Assembly: GCF_051912485.1 (NCBI RefSeq)
Contig: NZ_CP196822.1
Location: forward strand, 3,410,001 to 3,474,000
DNA: 64,000 nucleotides
Direction: 5' to 3'
From: Nitrobacter sp051912485
GTDB taxonomy: Bacteria; Pseudomonadota; Alphaproteobacteria; Rhizobiales; Xanthobacteraceae
The stretch's first letter is position 1, and each line of letters begins with the position of its first letter. Both the position numbers and the translations under genes were made by a program. Shown here piece by piece: positions 1 to 6,829 of this stretch. The notes under the pieces were generated by a model. That model saw only the letters and a program-made list of their open reading frames with translations, did no database searches and was not told the origin of the DNA.

Positions 1-251
1 CGCCAGCCGCGATGCGACGGATAATCCAGTTACGCCACCCGCGCAGCCCAGTCCAAAGACCGGCACGCGCGACACATCCGGCCGGAAACCAAGTTTCCCG
101 GCGACGCGGGCCTCCAGTGTTGGTGTGGCAATGCCGGTCGAACACATGTGACGACGGTGTCGATGTCAGAGGCGCCGAGATCGGCGCGTTCGATAGCCTT
201 GTGCGCGACATCGACGAACAACGCTTGCGCGCCTTCGGGAAAGGCCTCCTA
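1..251 (-). pseudogene. Type III polyketide synthase fragment, frameshifted
   Basis: Read on the minus strand, two frames together give a chalcone/stilbene synthase-type segment. The first half (EAFPEGAQALFVDVAH, then ASDIDTVVT) is followed, one frame over, by STGIATPTLEARVAGKLGF, then VPVFGLGCAGGVTGLSVA. The last stretch is the family's active-site Cys region (GCAGG). One base is missing after the VVT codons, so no continuous product is possible. The fragment runs off the left edge of the window, so the rest of the gene is not visible. These enzymes condense malonyl-CoA units into alkylresorcinols or pyrones. The family call is firm because about 70 residues match in order; loss of function here is also clear unless the frameshift is a sequencing error. 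Confidence 0.8.
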
Positions 252-383
252 AGATCACCCTAGCACGGACGGGCGTAGCCCGGTGCGTATTCCTAGTCGT
301 TATCGACGCGAGTATCCCGGAACTCAGCTGGTCCATTGATCAACTGACTCTTGCGGTCCTTCACATCGGCACCACTAGCAAGC

Positions 384-605
384 TCATCGCTCAGGGCCGT
401 CGACCGTGCCCTCCGCCAAGTCGCTCGCACGTTCGTTTTGCGTTTGCGCGGTATGCCCATCGAGCCAGTCCTGCTCAGTGGCCAAAGCAGTCCAAGCACG
501 CGCCATCCGCCGGTAACGGATCGACGTCGGCTCATTGGCCGCCTTTTCAGCGAGATACAGGCAATTATCTGCGTTTTCGCGAAATGCGTCTGAATCTTTG
601 GCCAT
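384..605 (-). CDS. Small conserved alphaproteobacterial protein (73 aa), unknown function
   Basis: The product begins MAKDSDAFRENADNC and continues with a helical pattern: a Cys/Leu-rich amphipathic stretch, a conserved-looking patch RYRRMARAWTALA, then EQDWLDG. Short proteins of this layout (ENA..CL.LAE, RYRRMA.AW..LA..Q.WLDG) are common in Bradyrhizobium relatives and have no assigned function. There is no signal peptide or membrane segment, so it is probably cytosolic. The ATG at 605 was preferred over an in-frame TTG at 647 because the family pattern starts there, although neither start has a clear ribosome-binding site. It is the first of several tiny genes on the minus strand. Codon use looks ordinary for the genome. 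Confidence 0.6.
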   Translation of the reverse strand: MAKDSDAFRENADNCLYLAEKAANEPTSIRYRRMARAWTALATEQDWLDGHTAQTQNERASDLAEGTVDGPER

Positions 606-730
606 CTTACGTAACGCGACTTGGGCGAGATTGTTCCGTCCTGGCAATAGCGAACCACTAGCCGACGAAGTGCCGGCCGATGAATCAAAGGTTAGCTGGC
701 CACCGGAAGAAGACCTGACGATTTGCTGGA

Positions 731-988
731 TTAACTTACGGCCACTGCCTCGACTTTGGTGCGGACCTTAGTTTCCGCATTATACACCTCGACGCGAAGC
801 ATCGGAAATTTTGCTAGGAGTTCTGCACCCGCAGCTTGGGCGATGTGCTCATCGTCAAAGGAAGATTTTAGCTTTCCATCCACGACCATTGCGAAACCTT
901 CGGTTGGAATGATGTCGGCGCGCTGAGGGTTCCGAGGCCGAAGTTCCTCGGACTGATCTTCCTCGGGCTTACGTTTAAATGGTTTCAC
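731..988 (-). CDS. Small hypothetical protein (85 aa)
   Basis: An 85-residue protein with a charged N-terminus (MKPFKRKPEEDQ), then a compact domain containing FAMVVDGKLKSSFDDEH, a helix IAQAAGAELLAKFP and a beta strand LRVEVYNAET. The arrangement (strand, helix, strand) suggests a small alpha/beta domain; proteins like it are frequent in Bradyrhizobiaceae and uncharacterised. The start is GTG at 988 with GTAGGT about nine bases upstream. No signal peptide or transmembrane segment is seen. It shares strand with the neighbouring small genes but is separated from them by about 85 to 125 bases, so an operon is not established. Confidence 0.6.
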   Translation of the reverse strand: MKPFKRKPEEDQSEELRPRNPQRADIIPTEGFAMVVDGKLKSSFDDEHIAQAAGAELLAKFPMLRVEVYNAETKVRTKVEAVAVS

Positions 989-1073
989 GACAATACCTAC
1001 TTTGTTGGGGTCATATCGTATGTGGTGATGTGGTGATGACTCCCCAACAAAACAACTGCGATCGATTTCCGGA

Positions 1074-1253
1074 TTAGCCCCGCGTATCCAGCGACACTCC
1101 GAGCGTGTACGCCTTAGCCGCAGTAGCGCCTGGCGTGCGCTTTAGCTTTCTCGCGATCTTCGCGACGCCAACCTTCTGCTTGGCGAGAATCTTCAAGTTG
1201 CGAACATCGTCCTTCGTCCACTCTCGGCGAATTACTTTTTTCTTTTTGGCCAA
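1074..1253 (-). CDS. 59-aa basic DNA-binding-like protein with TTG start
   Basis: A 59-codon frame starts with TTG at 1253, directly downstream of AAGGAG with good spacing (bases 1259 to 1265 region), and ends at TAA 1074. The product is strongly basic: AKKKKVIRREWTKDDVRNL at the start, then a helix LKILAKQKVGVAKIARKL and a tail ATAAKAYTLGVSLDTR. The pattern W-T-x-x-D-x-x-x-L ... G-V-A-x-I-A-x-x-L-x-R-T-x-x-A resembles the SANT/Myb- or GcrA-like helix-turn-helix of small proteins widespread in Rhizobiales. Function is unknown; DNA binding is inference from charge and the HTH-like spacing. Despite its size, the strong Shine-Dalgarno and family pattern make it a real gene. Confidence 0.7.
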   Translation of the reverse strand: MAKKKKVIRREWTKDDVRNLKILAKQKVGVAKIARKLKRTPGATAAKAYTLGVSLDTRG

Positions 1254-1284
1254 ACCCTCGCTCCTTCAATCGTGAAGGAGCGGT

Positions 1285-1473
1285 TTATCGCGCCGTGTGC
1301 GCAACCATCACCGCGGCCCGCACGGACGCCGGCGCGGCCTCAGCTTCGGTGCTGGCGATGCGGCCGTAGGCATCCGCCATTCGATTCAGACGGTCACGTA
1401 TAGCGGGATCGTGTTCGTGATTTGCTTGTTCTCGTAATTTATCGGCGTTCCGGGCAACATCCTTGATATCCAT
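1285..1473 (-). CDS. Small helical hypothetical protein (62 aa)
   Basis: Product MDIKDVARNADKLREQANH, then DPAIRDRLNRMADAYGRIA and a short acidic/alanine tail. It is entirely helical, with no membrane segment. The ATG at 1473 has AGAGG seven bases upstream, which fixes the start; an upstream extension in the same frame lacks family-like composition. The layout (AEKLR..A..E.DP.IRDRL.RMA.AY..IA) is typical of small proteins found beside other tiny stress-type genes in Bradyrhizobiaceae. No function is assigned. It sits immediately downstream of nothing co-directional, being transcribed toward the 59-aa basic gene, with 31 bases between the two genes, so they may be co-transcribed. Confidence 0.6.
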   Translation of the reverse strand: MDIKDVARNADKLREQANHEHDPAIRDRLNRMADAYGRIASTEAEAAPASVRAAVMVAHTAR

Positions 1474-1601
1474 GGCACACCTCTTCGTTAGCCTGAGGTC
1501 AACGTTGGAATGCTGGTGAGGTTGCTTCGATCCGTGCCGACTTGCAGCGCAAGCAAAGATAAAGAAACCCCCGCTGACGGGTTTGAAGGCTACGGTGGCG
1601 C

Positions 1602-1799
1602 TCAATACAGCCAGTTGTTGGTGGATTCCTTAATCTCCGCATCACCACCTTGCTTTTTCTTCTCTTCCAATTCTTTCTCTTTTTCCTTGGTCAGCTCTTC
1701 CATGCTCTTGCCGGTCGTCTTCTTCGGATCCTCTTTCGGTTCGCCTGCCGGGGGGGCTGACTGGCCATTGCGGTGGCCCCCTCCCGCCGAGATCAGCAT
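1602..1799 (-). CDS. Possible small Lys/Glu-rich protein (65 aa)
   Basis: An open frame on the minus strand starting at ATG 1799 (GAGGG seven bases upstream) encodes a Gly/Pro-rich start followed by a highly charged helix containing SMEELTKEKEKELEEKKKQG and ending STNNWLY. The composition is low-complexity. There is no competing gene on the plus strand over this stretch, but I do not recognise a family, and the stretch could be decayed DNA. Listed because start, ribosome-binding site and codon pattern are coherent; certainty is low. Confidence 0.35.
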   Translation of the reverse strand: MLISAGGGHRNGQSAPPAGEPKEDPKKTTGKSMEELTKEKEKELEEKKKQGGDAEIKESTNNWLY

Positions 1800-1935
1800 A
1801 GCGCCCTCGAGCAGAAAGGCGCACTGCAGGTTTCCCCGCAGCCTGCCGGGCTGTCCAGCCGCGCGGGTGTCGCCTCCTTTGGCAGCCACAGGTGAGCGAC
1901 TGAATGCCCCTCCAAATTCCCGTGTCGTCGAGGAG

Positions 1936-2172
1936 ATGGAAATATGGAGCGCAAATAGCGACGGCTATTCCTTCGTAATCAGTTTTTTCGAAACTTTTGC
2001 CGGTCCCGGATTTCATGGAAGGCCAGGCTATGTGGCGTCATGGCGTCCGCTTTACCGAGGCCGTGGCGCAATCAAGATCATCGGCTCACCCTTTAAGTCT
2101 TTCGACGAGGCCGAAGCCGCCTGCGATGCGATGCTGAAACACCTGATGAGCGACCAGGTGGTGATCGAATAG
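1936..2172 (+). CDS. Small hypothetical protein (78 aa), conserved in Bradyrhizobiaceae
   Basis: The 78-residue product starts MEIWSANSDGYSFVISFFE, continues GPGFHGRPGYVASWRPL, and ends with a helix FDEAEAACDAMLKHL. Small proteins with the signature N-G-Y-S-F-V-I-S ... G-P-G-F-x-G-R-P-G-Y-V-A-S-W are recurrent in this family of bacteria; function unknown. A longer in-frame upstream extension exists but lies over low-complexity sequence opposite another possible gene, so I start at ATG 1936, where AGGAG is very close upstream. No membrane segment or signal peptide. It is the only plus-strand gene in the first 5 kb with clear family character. Confidence 0.6.
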   Translation: MEIWSANSDGYSFVISFFETFAGPGFHGRPGYVASWRPLYRGRGAIKIIGSPFKSFDEAEAACDAMLKHLMSDQVVIE

Positions 2173-2265
2173 AGGTTGCACATGTGGCTGAGCGCTTCCG
2201 GGTACTGACCCCTGTTATTCAGGAAATAGCCACAGCGAGGCGCTCAAATGCCGCAATCAGCTCGA

Positions 2266-2367
2266 TTAGCGCTCATCCGAGCGCCAGGGATTGCCGCCGC
2301 GCATCATATTGTTTATGAGGCCCATCAGCAATGCTGCCGCGACGGAGACCACTGCGACTGGAATCAA
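2266..2367 (-). CDS. Possible 33-aa membrane peptide, HIG1-like N-terminal remnant
   Basis: Minus-strand frame from TTG 2367 to TAA 2266 reads IPVAVVSVAAALLMGLINN followed by MMRGGNPWRSDER. One hydrophobic helix followed by N-x-M-M-R-G-G-N-P is the opening of small HIG1-domain twin-membrane proteins of Rhizobiales, which normally continue into a second helix; here the frame stops after the first. No good ribosome-binding site is seen. It is either a genuine single-helix peptide or the truncated start of a HIG1 protein. The hydrophobic helix and motif are visible; the family assignment is inference. Confidence 0.35.
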   Translation of the reverse strand: MIPVAVVSVAAALLMGLINNMMRGGNPWRSDER

Positions 2368-2471
2368 AACTTGGCTTAGGAAGGATCATGCCGGTTTTAA
2401 TCTCGCACCGCTTGGTAACAATCGCCCGGGAGGTGGTTCCGGAGCAGAAAGAAATCCGCGAGGGGGATCCG

Positions 2472-2729
2472 TCAGACGGTGATTTCGGCTTGGATGCGCT
2501 CGACTTCCGCATGCATCGCGGAGTGCGGACACCCGTCACAACATTTCCGGGCACAGGCGCCGAGCGCTTCCTTGATGATGGTCTTGATGGTCCGGGCACA
2601 TCGCCCGCATTCAGCGCTGCATCCGAGACATCCGTAAACCTGCTTAGGCGAACGCCGCAGGTCGTCTGCTGCGGTCACGGCGGAGCGGACGTCGTGATCG
2701 GTCAACACGTTACAGGAACAAACGATCAT
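2472..2729 (-). CDS. bfd: Bacterioferritin-associated ferredoxin (Bfd-like [2Fe-2S] protein)
   Basis: An 85-residue protein opening MIVCSCNVLTDHDVRSAV, with Cys4 and Cys6, then VYGCLGCSAECGRCARTI supplying Cys34, Cys37, Cys41 and Cys44. The C-x-C ... C-x2-C arrangement is that of the BFD-like [2Fe-2S] domain. In bacteria that use bacterioferritin, Bfd docks on the ferritin shell and passes electrons in to release stored iron as Fe2+. The extra C-x2-C and the Cys-rich tail (ARKCCDGCPH) are usual in rhizobial homologues. No bacterioferritin gene is next to it, which is unlike many genomes where bfr is adjacent. Such genes are commonly iron-responsive, but no operator was recognised. Start ATG 2729. 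Confidence 0.88.
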   Translation of the reverse strand: MIVCSCNVLTDHDVRSAVTAADDLRRSPKQVYGCLGCSAECGRCARTIKTIIKEALGACARKCCDGCPHSAMHAEVERIQAEITV

Positions 2730-3298
2730 GAAACGGAACCCAATTGCGACACGCGGACACGGGCCGGATATTGTTGGACCGTGTCGCGAAACGCAAAGGG
2801 AAATCTGGCTGTTTCAAGCTATTCCAAACTGCCGGTAAGCCGAATACCGGCCCCGATCTGATCCCTCCGCTCCGGGGTCTCTGGCCGGTCACTGGGGCAG
2901 CCTTTACGGTTGTTCATGATGAGCTTGTGGCCGACTCCCGGACTTCCCCCTGGTTACGCAGCCGACCCCTCAGTGAGCGTGAGCTTCGTGCTGGGAGGCA
3001 AAGGATCGTTCGAACGCTACGAGAGGTGACCTCCGACGCAAATGTTCTTTCAAGGTTTCAGCAGTGGGCACGATAGGCGAGCTTTGATGCGCTGTTCGGC
3101 CTTACTTCGGTGGACGGCGTCCATCCGCATTCGAAGCCGACGACCTCGACCATGCTTCAATTCCCGCTGCGGATTCCGCCTGATCGGCTTTTCTCAGCAA
3201 GGCGCCTCGATAGGGGCTCGGTCAGTTCATCAGCCGACTCAACATTCCAGAAACGCCTATATGTCAGGCCGCCAAGCACGCCGCCGCGGGCAACACCG
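2730..3298. other. No supported gene; decayed DNA
   Basis: Open frames occur on both strands but none shows a ribosome-binding site together with a recognisable domain. Toward 3,200 to 3,300 the minus strand leaves the frame of the adhesin remnant described next and continues into unrelated sequence, so a deletion or rearrangement joint probably lies near 3,299. Confidence 0.4.
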
Positions 3299-3732
3299 GC
3301 CATGGTCACGGTCAACACGACTGCCGAGGGCATTGAGCGCGCTGTTCGCATTGTTGTAGCTGCTCCCTAGGACACTGAAGGAAGGCGCCGTGAGAACCCC
3401 GTTGGCATCGATTGAAGCGCCGCCGCCAAACACCGCGGCCAGACGTTGATTGAGCGTGGTCGAGTTCGTATTGAGGAAGTCGATCGCGATGTGTGGGCGC
3501 CGATCGCTGATGTATTGGCGGCGACGGGCGCGATGGAGCCATCCGTCAGTCCTGTCAGCTTTCGCGTTCCGGCCGCGCCGGTGAAATCGACAAGAGCGCC
3601 GTCCGTCAATTTGCCGACGGTAATCTGCCGTGTGGTTGGATCCTGAGTGACGAGGCCAATGCCGCCGGAGTTGACCTGCGTCGACAGGTTGGTGATGGCG
3701 CTGTCGGTGCTCGTCAGTTTAGCATCGACTGC
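3299..3732 (-). pseudogene. Trimeric autotransporter (YadA-like) adhesin fragment
   Basis: Minus-strand reading gives KLTSTDSAITNLSTQVNSGG, then GLVTQDPTTRQITVGK, DFTGAAGTRKLTGLT and GSIAP. After a frameshift it resumes as LNTNSTTLNQRLAAVFGGGA, then GVLTAPSFSVLGSSYNN. These are the head/neck-type repeats of large surface adhesins of the YadA/Hia class. Only about 140 residues survive: the coding sequence is cut by an IS701-family insertion on the upstream side, broken by a frameshift near 3,495, and loses similarity below 3,299. No signal peptide or membrane anchor remains. The parent protein would have been a long trimeric surface fibre used in adhesion; it cannot be made here. Confidence 0.75.
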
Positions 3733-3736
3733 CTAG
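3733..3736. repeat. Target-site duplication CTAG (left)
   Basis: CTAG at 3733-3736 is repeated at 5192-5195, immediately outside the two inverted repeats. Four-base YTAR duplications are what IS701-family elements make, so insertion here was by transposition. Confidence 0.85.
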
Positions 3737-5191
3737 CACTACTTTGGCAGATTTATTCACGCCGTTGCATTTCGCCGACTTGTCTTCTGCAGTATGGGCA
3801 TCGCTGATTTGGTGGTCGAAGAATGAGTTCGATGATGGCGTGGCGCACGGCCGGCAAACTCGGCTGTGGCGGTGGGCCGTTGATTCTTTTTTTTCCGGGC
3901 CACTGTGGCGATGCGGCGGTGCTGTAAAAAGGCGTAAGCGATCATGGTCATGAGAGCATGACGGTGAAGGCCGTGCCAGGACCGGCCCTCGAAGTGATCA
4001 AGTCCGAGCTCCTCTTTCAACTGCTGATGCGCTTGCTCGCAGATCCATCGCGCTTTGACGGCTGCAGCCAACTGTCGCAAATTCGTCCGGGCTGGCAAGT
4101 TGGCCAGATAGTACTTCTTCTCCCCCGAGCTGCGATGCTCACCGATCAGCCACGCCTCCTCGCCGGGAAGATGTTGTTGACCCTTGTCCTTGATCCGTTG
4201 TGGCGGCCCATCGGCGATCCGCACGCGAACAGCGGCAAACCGCGCTTTCAGTCTGCCCTTGGTTCCCAGCCGCCAACTCACATTCTTCCACCTAGTATCA
4301 GCAAGCATGTTTTCCGCCGGCATCGACAACAGATCCGGGATGTGCCGCTGACGGGGGCGACCTCGACCGGCGATCGGAAAGATCAGCTTGACCGCCGCCG
4401 GATAAACTTTCTGACGCCCCGGGATGCCGACTGCCCAGGCCAGGCCACGGGCCGTGAGACCCTGACGGAACGGCGCGCTGAGCCCGTAACCGGCATCCGC
4501 CAGCACACAGCCGAAGCGAACACCGGCTGCGAGCACGCGATCAATTTCAGCCAGCGCGATCTCCGGCTTGGTTCGCCCGGCGCGATGCTCGACGGGAACG
4601 CCCGCACGCTTCAATCGCGCCGGATCGCTCGTCCAACTCTCGGGCAGGAAGAGCCGCAGTGCCACCATTACCGGCACTTCACCGCACGCAAGTGTCAGCG
4701 ATACCAACGTTTGGCAATTGGCCGTCTTGCCGAGCGATGAGGCATATTGCGGAGCGACACCAACCGAACGATCGCCCTTCTTCGGCATCGCCGTGTCGTC
4801 GATGACCAGCACCGCATCCTTGCCGCCGACAAGGCGATCGGCCTGAGCCAGCAATTCCGATTCCAATGGCGCCGCATCCCAGACACCATCAGCGATGAAA
4901 TGGTGCAACTGGTCATAGTCGCCCGGTGCCAGCCGTGCAGCCATCGGCTGGACGCTCTTGCGATCGCCCGGTCCGATCAGTCCGGAAACATATAGTGGAC
5001 ACATCCGCCGCCGCGCCTTGTGACCCAAACAATCCAGGAACGGCTTCAGCCAGCGTCCAAGCTCATCTCCCCACTTCGATCTCATGTCCGCCATGGTCGG
5101 CCCTCCAAAAGCCGACCACCCATGAATCATCGAAAATCTGATTCGGGAATCCAGTTACCCAGATCAAGCGCAAAAATCTGCCAAAGTAGTG
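3737..5191 (-). mobile_element. IS701-family insertion sequence, structurally complete
   Basis: The element is 1,455 bp. Its ends are perfect inverted repeats: CACTACTTTGGCAGATTT at 3737 and its complement ending at 5191. CTAG target copies flank both ends. It carries a single transposase gene on the minus strand. Identity of the ends and the intact target duplication indicate a relatively recent insertion. It landed between a YadA-type adhesin remnant and a DUF892 remnant, both already decayed. Whether the transposase is still active depends on an A8 run described for the gene. Confidence 0.9.
3757..5094 (-). CDS. IS701-family DDE transposase
   Basis: A 445-residue transposase starting MADMRSKWGDELGRWL. 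The start ATG 5094 has GGAGG seven bases upstream; an in-frame ATG at 5130 lacks one. DDE landmarks: VLVIDDTAMPKKG and VLADAGYGLSAPFR supply the Asp residues, and WICEQAHQQLKEELGLDHFE the Glu. An uninterrupted run of eight A (minus strand, bases 3887-3894) lies near the end. Downstream of it the annotated frame gives an unfamiliar tail, whereas the +1 frame gives LPAVRHAIIELILRPPNQR then CPYCRRQVGE, the usual C-terminus, ending at TAA 3753. So either an extra A has shifted the end of the gene, or both forms arise by slippage on the A-tract. Confidence 0.9.
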   Translation of the reverse strand: MADMRSKWGDELGRWLKPFLDCLGHKARRRMCPLYVSGLIGPGDRKSVQPMAARLAPGDYDQLHHFIADGVWDAAPLESELLAQADRLVGGKDAVLVIDDTAMPKKGDRSVGVAPQYASSLGKTANCQTLVSLTLACGEVPVMVALRLFLPESWTSDPARLKRAGVPVEHRAGRTKPEIALAEIDRVLAAGVRFGCVLADAGYGLSAPFRQGLTARGLAWAVGIPGRQKVYPAAVKLIFPIAGRGRPRQRHIPDLLSMPAENMLADTRWKNVSWRLGTKGRLKARFAAVRVRIADGPPQRIKDKGQQHLPGEEAWLIGEHRSSGEKKYYLANLPARTNLRQLAAAVKARWICEQAHQQLKEELGLDHFEGRSWHGLHRHALMTMIAYAFLQHRRIATVARKKKNQRPTATAEFAGRAPRHHRTHSSTTKSAMPILQKTSRRNATA

Positions 5192-5195
5192 CTAG
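5192..5195. repeat. Target-site duplication CTAG (right)
   Basis: Matches CTAG at 3733-3736 on the other side of the IS701-family element. Confidence 0.85.
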
Positions 5196-5395
5196 TTTCC
5201 AAACGCCTCAGATATTCGCGCGTCAAGATCGGCAACTGGTGCTCCAGATCGGACGCCATCGAAAGCTCTTCCTGCAAGATGCGTTGGCAAACCACTTGAG
5301 TTTGCGCGTCGCCGACAGCTTCGGCCGCAGCGATCAATACTCGGTACTACGCCGCCTCCATGCGGTCGAAGGTGTAGCTCGCCATCGCCCTTCAC
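5196..5395 (-). pseudogene. DUF892 / YciE-like ferritin-fold protein fragment
   Basis: The minus strand encodes DVIVKG, then, one frame over, MASYTFDRMEAA, a TAG stop, and YRVLIAAAEAVGDAQTQ followed by ILQEELSMASDLEHQLP and LTREYLRR. This is the C-terminal half of the DUF892 (YciE/YciF) ferritin-like four-helix family, in which A-S-Y-x-x-A-R-M-E-A-A-A-Y-R is a hallmark. It carries a frameshift, an in-frame amber codon and no recognisable N-terminal half, so it is dead. Its end abuts the IS701 insertion; rejoining the flanks shows that it ran directly into the adhesin remnant before the insertion. DUF892 genes in relatives are general stress genes. Confidence 0.7.
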
Positions 5396-5601
5396 AATTA
5401 CGTCGTCGACAAGCGGCCATCAGGCAGCGGGGCACGTTGATGCTGACGCGCTCAAGCTCAAGCAACTTTTGCGAGCCTCGGCGCGACAGTCCGCGACCGG
5501 AACTCGCAGGTAACGCCGGCGTTAACAAGGGCTATCGGACGACCGGACATACGACGTCATCATTAAAGAAGCGGGTATTGCCCGGCCCCAATTGACTCAC
5601 A

Positions 5602-6213
5602 ATGGATGACCTTCGATCCAGAGTAGACACCATGCGCGCAGAAGCGAGCCCTGATCAGGCGCCACCAGCCGATCTACGAATTATGTCCGTTGAGCCAGGA
5701 CGGACAAGCATTTGGATGAAAGAACTCCCCTATAGTCTCGTTATGCTACTAACCATAATCGGCGTTGCCTATACGAGCTTCTCGAAACAACCGATTGTTG
5801 TCTATTGGGAGATTCTGGCGGTGGTGATTGGAGCCATCTGTATCGGCTCTGGATGGCAGAGTGCGGACGATAAAGACGCGCGATGGCGGTTGGTTCGGAC
5901 GCAGGTACTGCATTGGTGCGCATTTCTGCTCGTGATGAACATGATACTGTTGCCGAGCGTGCAGAGGATCCTCAATGCCAATGTGAGTGGGCTCGCCATT
6001 TTCACGTTGCTGGCACTTGGTACGTTTACCGCTGGCATCCATGTCGCTTCTTGGAAGATCTGCCTTCTCGGACTCGTCATGGCCCTGAGCATTCCGGCGA
6101 TTGCGTGGATTGAGAGTTCGGCATTGATTGTGGTTCTGGTTGTGTCCCTGGCGCTCGGGGTTGGCGCCGTGCTTTGGTTGCATTGGCATAGAAAGAAGCC
6201 CATCCCAGATTGA
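5602..6213 (+). CDS. Integral membrane protein, unknown function (203 aa)
   Basis: A short soluble N-terminus (about 45 residues) is followed by about six hydrophobic helices, for example SLVMLLTIIGVAYTSF, IVVYWEILAVVIGAICIG, VLHWCAFLLVMNMIL, LAIFTLLALGTFTAGI and SALIVVLVVSLALGVGAV, ending in a basic tail HWHRKKPIPD. That places it in the inner membrane. I do not recognise a family or catalytic motif. Start ATG 5602 has no clear Shine-Dalgarno; internal ATGs at codons for MRAEAS or MSVEPG are alternatives. It is flanked by remnants on both sides, so gene context gives no hint, but the frame itself is undamaged and codon use is normal. Confidence 0.6.
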   Translation: MDDLRSRVDTMRAEASPDQAPPADLRIMSVEPGRTSIWMKELPYSLVMLLTIIGVAYTSFSKQPIVVYWEILAVVIGAICIGSGWQSADDKDARWRLVRTQVLHWCAFLLVMNMILLPSVQRILNANVSGLAIFTLLALGTFTAGIHVASWKICLLGLVMALSIPAIAWIESSALIVVLVVSLALGVGAVLWLHWHRKKPIPD

Positions 6214-6239
6214 CACAGAGACAAGCAGCGGCGCAGCTT

Positions 6240-6372
6240 GCATTCGATCACGCAAATGCCGAACCCGCGGAGGTAAAGAGTCTATCGAATTCCTGAAACC
6301 AGCGCTTGAGAAGGTCCGCGGCAAGACATTAAGGGTGCCGCTCTTTCAGGAGCAGGCGATGCAGCTAGCAGA
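6240..6372 (+). pseudogene. Error-prone DNA polymerase (DnaE2/ImuC) fragment
   Basis: The plus strand reads RGGKESIEFLKPALEKV, then GKTLRVPLFQEQAMQLA. This matches the segment around P-x-L-E-x-V-L-G-K-T-L-G-V-P-L-F-Q-E-Q-A-M of the alpha subunit of DnaE2, the SOS mutasome polymerase. Only about 40 residues remain, with no continuation on either side. Confidence 0.6.
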
Positions 6373-6399
6373 TCGTCGCCGACCGACGGGTCCCGCCTC

Positions 6400-6560
6400 G
6401 ATGATCCGATCGATCTGCCAGACGGCCGTATCATCAGCACGATTGGCGAGGCGGCAGAATACGCCGTCAAGCTCCCCGCGAGATCGGCAATACCCCCATC
6501 ATGGCAGCGCGCCGCTGATGCTCTCCACAAGGCCGCGGGGCATGGCGGCCCGTTCGTGTC
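6400..6560 (+). pseudogene. Fragment of a small hypothetical protein
   Basis: Plus-strand reading LDDPIDLPDGRIISTIGEAA, then EYAVKLPA, resembles a short uncharacterised Bradyrhizobiaceae protein (D-P-I/V-D-L-P-D-G-R-x-I-x-T ... A-A-x-Y-x-x-K-L-P). It is followed by a frameshift and no continuation. Family match is from memory of the pattern. Confidence 0.4.
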
Positions 6561-6689
6561 AGTTCCGGCGAGCAGGCTTTTCAATGCGGGCCTTGCGCGC
6601 TTAAGCGGGACGATGGCAACCCGACTATGGCCCAATACGACGCCGGAGCAGGAGCCAATCATACCATCAATCGAAATGGCCTTCGCCAA

Positions 6690-6824
6690 CTCAAGGCTGC
6701 CCTCAGCAAGGCGGCCGCGAGATCAATCGAGGTTTTGCTTGACGCTATTGCCGTCGCACTGGCTGCCTTCACGGCCGAGGAATGCATGAACTTCTTCGCC
6801 GCCCCCGGCTATGATCGTGTCTGA
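6690..6824 (+). pseudogene. IS630-family transposase, C-terminal remnant
   Basis: The last 45 codons read LRQLKAALSKAAARSIEVLL, then AFTAEECMNFFAAPGYD, the normal ending of IS630-type transposases (E-C-x-N-F/Y-F-x-x-x-G-Y). No N-terminal part is present. Together with the polymerase fragment upstream it shows that 6,214 to 6,829 is a patchwork of broken genes. Confidence 0.7.
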
Positions 6825-6829
6825 TCAGA

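Noticed and set aside
3887..3894. Canonical -1 programmed frameshift at A-AAA-AAG in the IS701 transposase
   Set aside because: The conserved C-terminus is in the +1, not the -1 frame, so classical -1 slippage would not restore it.
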